38,619 bases of DNA from Phycisphaerales bacterium (GTDB taxonomy: Bacteria > Planctomycetota > Phycisphaerae > Phycisphaerales > UBA1924), in the NCBI GenBank assembly GCA_020847175.1, contig JADLCM010000029.1:1-38619 (forward strand), read 5' to 3'. A program made the position numbers and the translations under genes. The notes under the pieces were generated by a model. That model worked only from the letters and a program-made list of their open reading frames with translations. It did no database searches and was not told the origin of the DNA. Shown here piece by piece: positions 23,823 through 31,539 of the stretch (its first letter is position 1; the number at the start of each line of letters is the position of its first letter).

Positions 23823-23907
23823 GCGCTGCGCGGCAGCATATCCACCCTGCCGCCAGACTCCATTCGCACGCCGGGCCGAAGGGATGCCCGCAGCCCCCGC
23901 TCTCCGA

Positions 23908-25518
23908 TCACAGGCGCTGCACATGCAGCTCGTCGAGAATCTCCCGCACGGTGATCAGCGTGATCTTGCGCCGGGTCCGCTTCCAGAAGGCGACGGCCTC
24001 GGCCTCAGCGTCGGCAGTGTACGAGAACGCGACGAAGAACCCGCGGGAACGGTCCTCGCGCTCCATCACCGCCTCAAACGCATCGATGTCCGGGCGCCCC
24101 ACCCGCTCCGACTGCTTCACCTGAATCGGGAACCAGTCCCCCGCGAACATGCTCGCGGTCTCGCCCTTGCGGGTCGCGGCGTCGGCGGGCTTGGTGCCCA
24201 CGGGAAAAATCCGCCCGTCAATGCCCATGTCGCCCACCTGCACCTTGTTGGGCACGCCGCCGAGCGCGATCACCGCCCAGTTCTCAAACTCGAAGTGCGG
24301 GATGGCGCGGAGCTTGTCGATGGTCCACGGCAAGTCACGCACGATGAAGGAGTTCGCGTCCTTGGCGCGGTGCCCCGGCTCGCTCTCGCGCATGCCGCAG
24401 ACATCCTTGAGGCGCTTCGCCATCACGCGGCAGGCGGTGGGCGAGATGTCGATGCCCACCCACTGACGCCCGAGGTTCTGCGCGGCGACCAGGGCCGTGC
24501 CGCACCCGCAGAAGGCGTCGAGAACGATGTCGTTGGGGTTGGAGGAGGCACGGATGATGCGTTCGAGGAGGGCAAGGGGCTTTTGAGTCGGGTAGCCGAG
24601 CCGCTCCTTGGCGGATTGATTGATCCGGTCGATATCCGTCCAGACGCTTCCAATCTGCACGGCACGCGCTTTCGGCTCGAAAGGCGTGTCGTCCAGCAAG
24701 CGAGGAAACCCACCAGCGGCACCCTTCTTCTTTGGCCAGTGGATTCGGCCAGCTCGATCCCACTCATCCATCGTTGCGTGCGAATATCCCCAATGGCGCC
24801 CGAATGTCTTCGGGTTGTACCCGTGCCACGGCTGACCGCTCTCCCCGGTCTTGGTGACCCCGGGACCGGTAAGGTCCTTTGAGTTGTACTTCTCTCCGTC
24901 TACTCCGGTGATCAGCGTGTGGGGTTGCTTGGCAATCTCACCTTCAACCATTGTCGGGTGAAACGTCCACCTCTGACCCCCGCCGGTGTAGAGAAAAACG
25001 CAGTCGTGAAGTCGAGGCCACTGGTGGGATTCAGTCCGCGAGTTTGTACGTCGCCATACGATCTCGTTCAGGAGGTTGTTCTCGCCGAAGATTTGATCCA
25101 GCATCACCTTGACGTAGTGGCTCGCGTGCCAGTCGCAGTGGTAGTAGAAACTCCCCGTCTTTTTCAGCACGCGCGCCAGTTGCACGCAGCGCGGGCGCAT
25201 GTAGTCGATGTACGCCTGCGTGCTGGCGTGCCGGTCCTCGAAACTCCGCTTCTCCTTCGTCTCGCCCCAGAAGACCTCGTAGTTGCGGTTGCTGTTGAAG
25301 GGCGGGTCGATGTAGATCAGGTCCACGCAGGCGTCGGGCAGCCGGGCGAGTTGTTCGAGGTTGTCGCCGCAGTAGATGACGCGGGTGTCAATAAGCGAAC
25401 TCGGGCGCCCGGGCCCGGGTGAAGCCGAAGGCCCGGCGCGCTTCGCGCCGGCTCTCCCTGAACTGCGCGCGCTCTTCCGCCGCTCTCCGCCGTCGCTCGG
25501 CTCTTTGCACTTGGCCAT
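23908..25518 (-). CDS. DNA adenine methyltransferase fused to an Mrr-like nuclease domain
   Basis: 536 residues. The N-terminal two thirds are a beta-class DNA methyltransferase: motif IV DPPF in VDLIYIDPPFNSNRNYEVFW precedes the target region and motif I (DAFCGCGTALVAAQ), with GYPTQKPLALLERII between. DPPF suggests N6-adenine. The last 130 residues resemble Mrr/PF04471-like restriction endonucleases: FENWAVIALGG, GDMGIDGRIF (catalytic Asp) and FPIQVKQSERVGRPDIDAFE, where Q-x-K stands for the usual (D/E)-x-K. This may be a single-chain restriction-modification enzyme or a methylase with a modification-sensing module. The ATG at 25518 precedes an Arg/Lys/Ser-rich leader of about 40 residues; its Shine-Dalgarno is weak. 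No other restriction genes are adjacent. Confidence 0.88.
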   Translation of the reverse strand: MAKCKEPSDGGERRKSARSSGRAGAKRAGPSASPGPGRPSSLIDTRVIYCGDNLEQLARLPDACVDLIYIDPPFNSNRNYEVFWGETKEKRSFEDRHASTQAYIDYMRPRCVQLARVLKKTGSFYYHCDWHASHYVKVMLDQIFGENNLLNEIVWRRTNSRTESHQWPRLHDCVFLYTGGGQRWTFHPTMVEGEIAKQPHTLITGVDGEKYNSKDLTGPGVTKTGESGQPWHGYNPKTFGRHWGYSHATMDEWDRAGRIHWPKKKGAAGGFPRLLDDTPFEPKARAVQIGSVWTDIDRINQSAKERLGYPTQKPLALLERIIRASSNPNDIVLDAFCGCGTALVAAQNLGRQWVGIDISPTACRVMAKRLKDVCGMRESEPGHRAKDANSFIVRDLPWTIDKLRAIPHFEFENWAVIALGGVPNKVQVGDMGIDGRIFPVGTKPADAATRKGETASMFAGDWFPIQVKQSERVGRPDIDAFEAVMEREDRSRGFFVAFSYTADAEAEAVAFWKRTRRKITLITVREILDELHVQRL

Positions 25519-25678
25519 CAGCCCAACAATACCCGCCCGACGAGGCGCCTGCACCGCGCGTGCCCCGCGTGCTGGTGCGTGCCCAAAGAACGCGCCCGCG
25601 ACACGGGCTGCGGGCGACGCTGTCATTGCATCTCAGATGTCGAACGCTTCGGGCTCGAATCCGCCCCGAGCCAATCGT

Positions 25679-25960
25679 TCAGTTCGCGCCCGCGAGCACG
25701 CGGGGCCGGGGGGCCGCCGGGTCGGCGGGGTTCACGTGCACTTTGCGGCCCTGGAAGACCACCGTGCCGTCGGTCAGGGCGAAGAGTGTGTTGTCCTTGC
25801 CCATGCCCACCTGGAAGCCCGCCATGAACGGCGTGCCCACCTGGCGGACGATGATCGAGCCCGCCTTGGCGAACTCCCCGCCGTACAACTTCACACCCCG
25901 GTACTGGGGGTTGGAATCGCGCCCGTTCTTGGTCGAGCCCTGGCCCTTTTTATGCGCCAT
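25679..25960 (-). CDS. rpmA: Ribosomal protein bL27
   Basis: 93 residues. Starts [20 protein letters not shown] and continues [20 protein letters not shown], both diagnostic of bL27. The protein sits at the 50S peptidyl-transferase centre and the N-terminal tail contacts tRNA. The ATG at 25960 has AAGGTGG about 10 nt upstream. Most bacteria place rplU (bL21) just upstream; here the upstream neighbour is an unrelated secreted protein gene, so the usual rplU-rpmA pair is split. The C-terminus has a short Pro/Arg/Ala extension. Confidence 0.97.
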   Translation of the reverse strand: MAHKKGQGSTKNGRDSNPQYRGVKLYGGEFAKAGSIIVRQVGTPFMAGFQVGMGKDNTLFALTDGTVVFQGRKVHVNPADPAAPRPRVLAGAN

Positions 25961-26080
25961 GACAGATACCACCTTCGATGCCCCAGGAATCTCCGGGGCG
26001 GCCATCACTCACTCGCGCCGCATGCACTGCCTGCGCTCCCAATCCGGCGTGCCTCGTGGTCGAAATGTCCCCGGGCACCC

Positions 26081-26869
26081 TTAGCGAAGCACCCCGAGAA
26101 TCCCGAGCCCGCCCCCCTGGGCGTCCCCATCCGCGCTTCCGGGGGTCGCGATGATAGTCTCGGGCTTGCGGAGAATCCAACGGGTTTCGGTGCGGGGCAG
26201 GGCCTTGCCCCCCTCGGTTCCGGCTCCGGGCAGCAGGTCGCCCGGCACACTGTGCCGAAGCATCAGGCTCTTGCGGAGAACTACGTCCTCCACGGTCCCG
26301 GCGTCGAAGTTCCGCAATTGGATCGTGCGTGTCTCGCCGCTGAACCCGAACAAGTAGACGTTGATGTCCTTGACCTGCGTGTTCCCCACCGGCCACATCA
26401 CCAGACCTTCACGGGCATTCTCCGGGCCTTGCAGCACCTGGCCGATCATCGAAATCTGGTCTTCCAGAAACTCGCGCCGCAGACGCCGGAGCATCTCCCG
26501 CGTCGCCTCGGGCGGCACGTTCCGCCCGCTCAGCATCACCTCGCCCTGGTCGGTCACCAACTCAAACATCGGGGCAAAGAACTGGTCCTTCCCCGTGGTG
26601 TTGGTCACCGTGTAGGTCAGGTAGTAATACGCCCCGGTCGTCCCGTCCGCATGGTCAAGAATGACGACGTTCAGGTCGCTTGGGCGGACATCCAGCTGCC
26701 ACGACCGGGGCACGGGGCTGGGCTCCGGGGCGGGCAAGGCCGCCCCTGAGGCCGCGCCGAAGCCGCACACGGGAAGCGCGCAGGCAAGCATCGCGGCGCC
26801 GACTGTCGCCCGGGTGGTCCGGGCGAAGATGCTGCGTGAGCCCGGGGTTCGCCGATGGGTACTCGTCAT
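26081..26869 (-). CDS. Secreted protein of unknown function
   Basis: 262 residues. Signal peptide: RTTRATVGAAMLACALPVCGFGAASGAA, with cleavage near residue 40. The mature part begins SWQLDVRPSDLNVVILDHADG and has a beta-rich segment (YYYLTYTVTNTTGKDQFFAP) that looks like an immunoglobulin-like fold. A helical segment follows (EATREMLRRLRREFLEDQIS), then more strands (VKDINVYLFGFSGETRTIQL, ETRWILRKPE). Homologous proteins appear to occur in other planctomycetes but I cannot name a family. The ATG at 26869 is well supported by GGAGG 6 nt upstream. It is divergent from the GNAT gene and ends 120 nt before rpmA, so it may share its transcript. Confidence 0.75.
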   Translation of the reverse strand: MTSTHRRTPGSRSIFARTTRATVGAAMLACALPVCGFGAASGAALPAPEPSPVPRSWQLDVRPSDLNVVILDHADGTTGAYYYLTYTVTNTTGKDQFFAPMFELVTDQGEVMLSGRNVPPEATREMLRRLRREFLEDQISMIGQVLQGPENAREGLVMWPVGNTQVKDINVYLFGFSGETRTIQLRNFDAGTVEDVVLRKSLMLRHSVPGDLLPGAGTEGGKALPRTETRWILRKPETIIATPGSADGDAQGGGLGILGVLR

Positions 26870-26939
26870 GGACCATCCTCCGCAGGTTCGTAGTGTAGAG
26901 ACTGCCCGGGGTGGGTCAAAGGCCCCAACAATCCCTCGC

Positions 26940-27917
26940 GTGACGACGCTCGACTCCAACTCCGCCTGGCGACCGCCCGTCCGCGTGGCGCCCCCGCAGC
27001 GACTTCCCGCGGCCATGCGCCTCATGGCCCTCGCTCCAGGAGATAAGCGCGAGGCGGCCCGGCGGTTCCTTCTCGCGGCTCCCGGCCTGGGGGTTGACCC
27101 CTCCCATTTCTGGATCACCACCGACGAGCGCGGCGTGATCCGCGAACTCTGCCTGGGAGCCAAGGGCTCGGGGCGGACCGTTACGCTCATGCTCGCCCCG
27201 GAAGTGCCGGGCGGCTTCCCCGGCCCCGGAGAGGACGAACGGGCTGCGGTGATTCAGGCCGCCGTCGCGGGCCTGAGCCTTGAACTCGGTCGCCAGGTCG
27301 GGCTGTTTCAGGCGCTTCTGAGCCACACCGAGGCGGGCGCGTTCGAGGCGTTCTCCCGGGCCGGCTTCGCCCTGATCGGCGACCTCGCATACCTCCGCGT
27401 GCTCCTCGCCGGAAGGCCCGCGGGCCCGAAGGTTCCGGAAAGTCCGTTGATCCGTCCGCTGAGTGAACTCGGCCCGGTTGCGCAATGGCGCGCCATGCTG
27501 ACCGAGCTCCTCGACGCGACGTACGTGGACACCCTGGATTGCCCCGGACTCTGCGGGCTGAGGGAAACCCCGGACATTCTCGACTCGCACCTCGCCGCGG
27601 GACGGTGGGAACCCCGGTTCTGGTGGCTTGTGTATTCGGGGGCAAAGCCGGTTGGGTGCGCGCTTGTCAACCCCTCCATCGAGGGGACTGCCGCAGAGCT
27701 GGTCTACTTGGGCCTCGCGCCCGAGGCCCGGGGGCGGGGCATCGGGAGTGTGCTCCTGGAGCACGCGCTCGCCGCGCTCCCAACCCGCACGGTGCGCGAA
27801 GTGACGTGCGCTGTGGACCGCGCCAACACCCCGGCGCTCCGGCTCTACGCCCGCGCAGGTTTCACCGAGTTCGGCGCACGCCGGGCGTTGGTGCGCGCGC
27901 CCGACCGCGCCACGTAG
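26940..27917 (+). CDS. GNAT acetyltransferase with a degenerate N-terminal repeat
   Basis: 325 residues from GTG 26940. The C-terminal half (about 160-325) is an N-acetyltransferase: LVYLGLAPEARGRGIGSVLLEHAL contains the acetyl-CoA R-G-x-G-I-G motif A, and VDRANTPALRLYARAGFTEFG is motif B. The N-terminal half (RRFLLAAPGLGVDPSHFWIT, LLSHTEAGAFEAFSRAGFALIGDLAYLRVL) has the shape of a second, degenerate GNAT without a clear cofactor motif. The substrate is unknown. The upstream frame from 26661 lies across the divergent signal-peptide gene and is unlikely to be translated. Confidence 0.82.
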   Translation: MTTLDSNSAWRPPVRVAPPQRLPAAMRLMALAPGDKREAARRFLLAAPGLGVDPSHFWITTDERGVIRELCLGAKGSGRTVTLMLAPEVPGGFPGPGEDERAAVIQAAVAGLSLELGRQVGLFQALLSHTEAGAFEAFSRAGFALIGDLAYLRVLLAGRPAGPKVPESPLIRPLSELGPVAQWRAMLTELLDATYVDTLDCPGLCGLRETPDILDSHLAAGRWEPRFWWLVYSGAKPVGCALVNPSIEGTAAELVYLGLAPEARGRGIGSVLLEHALAALPTRTVREVTCAVDRANTPALRLYARAGFTEFGARRALVRAPDRAT

Positions 27918-28446
27918 CCCCCGGCGCGCCAGGGCCTTGCGCCGGGAGCAGCGCGTTCTGCACATTTTGTGCGCAGCGCTGCGGGCACGGCGTGGACAAG
28001 TATTTTTGCGCTCGCGCAAGTCTCTGCGCCAGCGACTCCGCTGCGGTGTGTGCGCCCCGTGTGCGCGCCCCGGGGCATTGCGAACTTCGCCGCGCTGCGC
28101 TACGTTGTGCTCCCCCGAAGCCAAGGGACGGCGACGCGGGAGGCGACCGGAGAATCGCTCCGGGTTCCGCCAAGCAGCGGGAAAGGACTCTGCATGTCAG
28201 TCGTGCGCGCCCGGGTGTGTGGCCCGGGACGGTCAGGGTGCGCGCCGGCGACGGCGCGCCGGCAAGGAAGGCGGGACCGTCGTGTCAACCCTCTCCACGA
28301 GCGAGTTTCGGGCCGCACAGCCGCGGACCGGCGATGTACGTCCAGCCCGCAATTGGAAGTTTCCCTCGCGCGACGGCGCGCCGCCCGCCGGCACACCGGC
28401 GCCCGAGTCGCTCGCGCCGACGGCACGCAGGGCAACCACGGGGGCG
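27918..28446 (+). other. Intergenic region upstream of dnaA, origin/promoter candidate
   Basis: Up to 529 nt with no recognisable gene; the last 165 nt may be coding if dnaA starts at GTG 28282. Visible: an inverted repeat GCACA-TTT-TGTGC at 27960-27972; CGTGGACAAG at 27991-28000, whose complement TTGTCCACG matches 7 of 9 positions of the E. coli DnaA box; an A/T patch TATTTTTG at 28001-28008; and repeated TGTGCGC motifs at 28040-28075. The hairpin CCGGAG-AATCG-CTCCGG lies around 28148. Being next to dnaA, this is a place to look for oriC, but one near-match box is not enough to call it. Confidence 0.3.
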
Positions 28447-29964
28447 ATGGCAAGTCAGACCGCGACCTTGCGCGCGAGCCTTGATGCCGCAGCGGGCGAG
28501 GACGCCCGGGTCCGCTACTTCGGGTCGCTCGACGGGGTGCGCGTCGAGAATGGCGAACTGGTCGTGCCTGTGACTTCCGCCTTCGCCGCCGGGCTGGCGG
28601 AGCGGCGCTTCGGGTCACTGCTGCGGAGCGCAGCGCACGATCTCTTCGGCGCCGAATCGATGCGCCTGGACATTCTCCCGGTCCCAGACGCACGCCCGCC
28701 CACCCCTGAACCCCCGCGCAGCACCGCGCCGGGCGAATCGACCCAGGGGCGTCCTTCAACCTCGCTTGTGCTGGTCGGCGACCCGGCGCCCGGTCGCGCG
28801 GCGCCCGCGGCCCGCCCCGGGTTGCCCGAGGCCCCGTCGCGCGTTGCAGCGCCGCGCATGCTCGACAACGGGCGGGCGCGACACACCTTCGAGACGTTCA
28901 TCGAGGGAGCCAGCAATGCCCTCGCCCTCCACGCGGCCCGGGGCCTCGCATCGGGTGATGTCCGCCTGAGCCCTCTCTTCATCCACGGTCCGTGCGGTAC
29001 CGGCAAGACCCACCTCCTGCAGGCGGTCGCGCACTCCTTCCGCGGCAGCGAACTGCGGGTCCGGTGTCTCACAGGGGAAGCCTTCACCAACGAGTTCATC
29101 AGCGCCATGCGGGCCCAGCGCCTCGATGACTTCCGGCGCGACTTCCGGCGGGTCGATCTCCTCTGCCTCGACGATGTCCACTTCATCGCCGACAAGAAGG
29201 CGACGCAGGCCGAACTTCTCCACACCTTCGACGCGGTAGACCTCAAGGGCAAGCTCGTCGTCCTCGCCTCCGACGAGCACCCCGACCGCATCGCGCGCCT
29301 GGGCAATGCCCTCGCATCGCGGTTCGTCTCCGGGGCCGTGGCGGCCCTTGCCGCGCCCGATGATGATCTCTGCCGACGCCTGCTCACCATCTTCGCGGCG
29401 CGGCGCGAGGCCGAACTCGAGCCGGGGGCCGCCTCGCTCCTCCTCGATCGCTTCGAGGCCCTGCGCGCCGAATCGCGCCTGAGCGTGCGCGATGTCGAGG
29501 CGTCGGTCACGCAGGTCGTCGCCATGAGCCGCCTCACGGGCGAACGCGGGCCCGTCTCGGCGACGCTCGCCGCTCGGGCGCTCGGCATCTCCGACCGGGG
29601 GCCTGCCTCGCGGGCCCGCCGCCCGGTGCCCGTCGACCGGCTCCTCCACGCGACCTGCGAGGCTCTGGCCGTCGATCGCGCCGAGTTCACCGGGCGCTCG
29701 CGGGCGGCCCGCGTGGTGCTCGCCCGCGGGCTCGCGGCCTTGCTCGCCCGTGAACTGACCCACCTCAGCTTCCCCGAGATCGCTCGAGCCATGGGCCGCC
29801 CCAACCACTCCACGGTCATCACCGCGATGAACCGGATGAAATCTCAGTTGGAGGGGGCGGGGCCGCCGGTGGGCATCGAGGGCGGGCGCGCGGCCCTGCG
29901 GGCCCTCGCCGAAAAGGTGCGGCGCGAACTGGTGAAGGCGGCGGGCGGCCCAATCGGAGCATGA
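28447..29964 (+). CDS. dnaA: Chromosomal replication initiator DnaA
   Basis: 505 residues. Domain I (about 5-75) starts LRASLDAAAGEDARVRYFG. A Pro-rich linker follows. The AAA+ core begins near HTFETFIEGASNALALHAAR, with Walker A GPCGTGKTHLLQA, Walker B LLCLDDVHFIADKKATQAEL and ASRFVSGAVAALAAPDDDL. Domain IV ends RELTHLSFPEIARAMGRPNHSTVITAMNRM, the DnaA box-binding signature, with Asn where many bacteria have Asp (NHST instead of DHST). The ATG at 28447 places domain I at the very N-terminus; a GTG at 28282 would add 55 residues and cannot be excluded. The gene is not followed by dnaN, unlike the common order. Confidence 0.92.
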   Translation: MASQTATLRASLDAAAGEDARVRYFGSLDGVRVENGELVVPVTSAFAAGLAERRFGSLLRSAAHDLFGAESMRLDILPVPDARPPTPEPPRSTAPGESTQGRPSTSLVLVGDPAPGRAAPAARPGLPEAPSRVAAPRMLDNGRARHTFETFIEGASNALALHAARGLASGDVRLSPLFIHGPCGTGKTHLLQAVAHSFRGSELRVRCLTGEAFTNEFISAMRAQRLDDFRRDFRRVDLLCLDDVHFIADKKATQAELLHTFDAVDLKGKLVVLASDEHPDRIARLGNALASRFVSGAVAALAAPDDDLCRRLLTIFAARREAELEPGAASLLLDRFEALRAESRLSVRDVEASVTQVVAMSRLTGERGPVSATLAARALGISDRGPASRARRPVPVDRLLHATCEALAVDRAEFTGRSRAARVVLARGLAALLARELTHLSFPEIARAMGRPNHSTVITAMNRMKSQLEGAGPPVGIEGGRAALRALAEKVRRELVKAAGGPIGA

Positions 29965-29985
29965 CGCCCGGCGGACGGGCTCCCT

Positions 29986-30003
29986 GGGGGCTGGAGTGCC
30001 CCC
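29986..30003 (+). terminator. Small hairpin after dnaA
   Basis: GGGGGC, loop TGGAGT, GCCCCC: perfect 6-bp stem starting 22 nt after the dnaA stop, followed by a C/T-rich stretch with TTCCCTTTTCC at about 30013. A weak but plausible terminator. Confidence 0.35.
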
Positions 30004-30117
30004 CCGCCGCCTTCCCTTTTCCGCTACCCTGTGCCCGTCGCATGGGCACGCTGGCGCAAAACTTCCGGGCCTGGGCCCGGTCTTCGCCGGTGCGGGCCGG
30101 CGCGCGGAGCCGAAGGC

Positions 30118-31290
30118 ATGTCCGAGCATGAGATTCCGCTCAGCCGCCCCGATCTTTCGAGCGTCGAAGAAGAACTCGTGGTGCGGGTGCTGCGCTCCGG
30201 GCGCCTCAGCCTCGGACCGATGCAGGAGGAGTTTGAGCAGGCGGTCACAAAGCGCGCGGGCCGACGCCACGGCGTGGCGGTCTCGAACGGCACCTGCGGG
30301 CTGCACCTTGCCCTGCTGGCCCTCGGCGTGGGCCCGGGCGACGAGGTTATCACCACACCCTTCAGTTTCATCGCCTCGTCCAACGTGATCCTTCACGTGG
30401 GCGCGACCCCCGTGTTCGTGGACATCTGCCCGCGCACGCTGAATCTCGATCCGACCAGGCTCGACGCCGCGATCACCCCCCGCACCAAGGCCATGCTCGC
30501 CGTCGAGTGCTTCGGCAACCCGGCGTACATGGAACAGTACGAGGCCTTCGCCGCACGCCACGAGATTCCGCTCATCGAGGATTGCTGCGAGGCCCTCGGG
30601 TGCAGTCTCAGGCAGCGCCCGTGCGGAGGGTTCGGGCGGGTCGGCGTCTTCGGGTTCTACCCCAACAAGCAGGCGACGACGGGCGAGGGCGGGGTCATCG
30701 TGACCGACGACGACGCCCTCGCCGACCACTGCCGGGCGCTTCGGAACCAGGGGCGTGCGCCGGGCGCTGCGTCCGCGGGCGGCGCCAGCACGGGCTCGTG
30801 GCTCAGCCACCCGTACCTCGGATACAACTACCGCCTGAGCGAACTGCAGGCCGCGGTGGGCGCGGCCCAGATGCGCCGCTTCGACGAGATCGTGCAGCGC
30901 CGCCAGCATGTCGCCCGGCTCTACGTCGAACGCCTCCGCGGGCACCCCGAGATCATCGTGCCCACGGTGGACGAAGAGACCACGCAGAGCTGGTTCCTCT
31001 TCGTGGTGCGCCTCTCGACACGCTTCGGCGCCGAAGAACGCGACCGGATCATCCGCGGCATGCGCACGCACGACATCGGGTGCGCCCCGTACTTCCCGTG
31101 CATCCATCTCCAGCCGCCCTACCGGCGCCTGGGCAAGGGGCCGGGGAGCTTCCCGATCGCCGAGAGCGTGAGCGGGCGGACCATCGCGCTGCCCTTCTTC
31201 GGCCGGCTCTCGGGGCGCGAGGTCGATCTGGTCGCGCAGACGCTGGAACTGATGATCCAGCGGGAGAGTTTCTCGCGCCGCGACGGATGA
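30118..31290 (+). CDS. DegT/DnrJ/EryC1-family PLP aminotransferase
   Basis: 390 residues. Family members transaminate nucleotide-linked keto-sugars for cell-surface glycans or natural products. Motifs: IPLSRPDL at the start, GVAVSNGTCGLHLAL for phosphate binding, EVITTPFSFIASSNVIL, Asp near 155 in LIEDCCEALG, and the PLP Lys184 in FGFYPNKQATTGEGG. GYNYRLSELQAAVGAAQM and TQSWFLFVVRL complete the fold. The ATG at 30118 has GGAG/GAAGG upstream. No other sugar-nucleotide genes are adjacent; the GlmU-like gene 4 kb away is on the same strand but separated by the porin and two-component genes. Confidence 0.93.
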   Translation: MSEHEIPLSRPDLSSVEEELVVRVLRSGRLSLGPMQEEFEQAVTKRAGRRHGVAVSNGTCGLHLALLALGVGPGDEVITTPFSFIASSNVILHVGATPVFVDICPRTLNLDPTRLDAAITPRTKAMLAVECFGNPAYMEQYEAFAARHEIPLIEDCCEALGCSLRQRPCGGFGRVGVFGFYPNKQATTGEGGVIVTDDDALADHCRALRNQGRAPGAASAGGASTGSWLSHPYLGYNYRLSELQAAVGAAQMRRFDEIVQRRQHVARLYVERLRGHPEIIVPTVDEETTQSWFLFVVRLSTRFGAEERDRIIRGMRTHDIGCAPYFPCIHLQPPYRRLGKGPGSFPIAESVSGRTIALPFFGRLSGREVDLVAQTLELMIQRESFSRRDG

Positions 31291-31449
31291 ACGCGCTCCG
31301 GGCCTGTCTCAACCCACGATGAGTTCCCGGGGCGCCCTCGGGGGTCACCTGTTCCGGTTCCGCGCCAGGCGCGGAACTCGGCGACCTCGGCGCAAAGGCA
31401 CGTGCGCGGCGAACGAGTCTCTCACTTCACTCGCTCGCAGCATAAAGAA

Positions 31450-31477
31450 CGCCCGGGCGGAATGGTCCGCCCGGGCG
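31450..31477 (-). terminator. Rho-independent terminator of the porin gene
   Basis: CGCCCGGGCGGA, loop ATGG, TCCGCCCGGGCG: a perfect 12-bp stem. On the minus strand it is followed by TTCTTTATG. It lies 62 nt after the porin stop codon and matches the gene's strand. The remaining part of 31291-31539 shows nothing else. Confidence 0.75.
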
Positions 31478-31539
31478 CGAGTGAAGCACGTGGAGTGATG
31501 TGAAGGGCCACGCACCTGAGCCTGGAGGCTCAGGCGGGA

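Noticed and set aside
23908..25518. Complete type III restriction system
   Set aside because: The methylase resembles Mod proteins but no Res helicase gene is adjacent.
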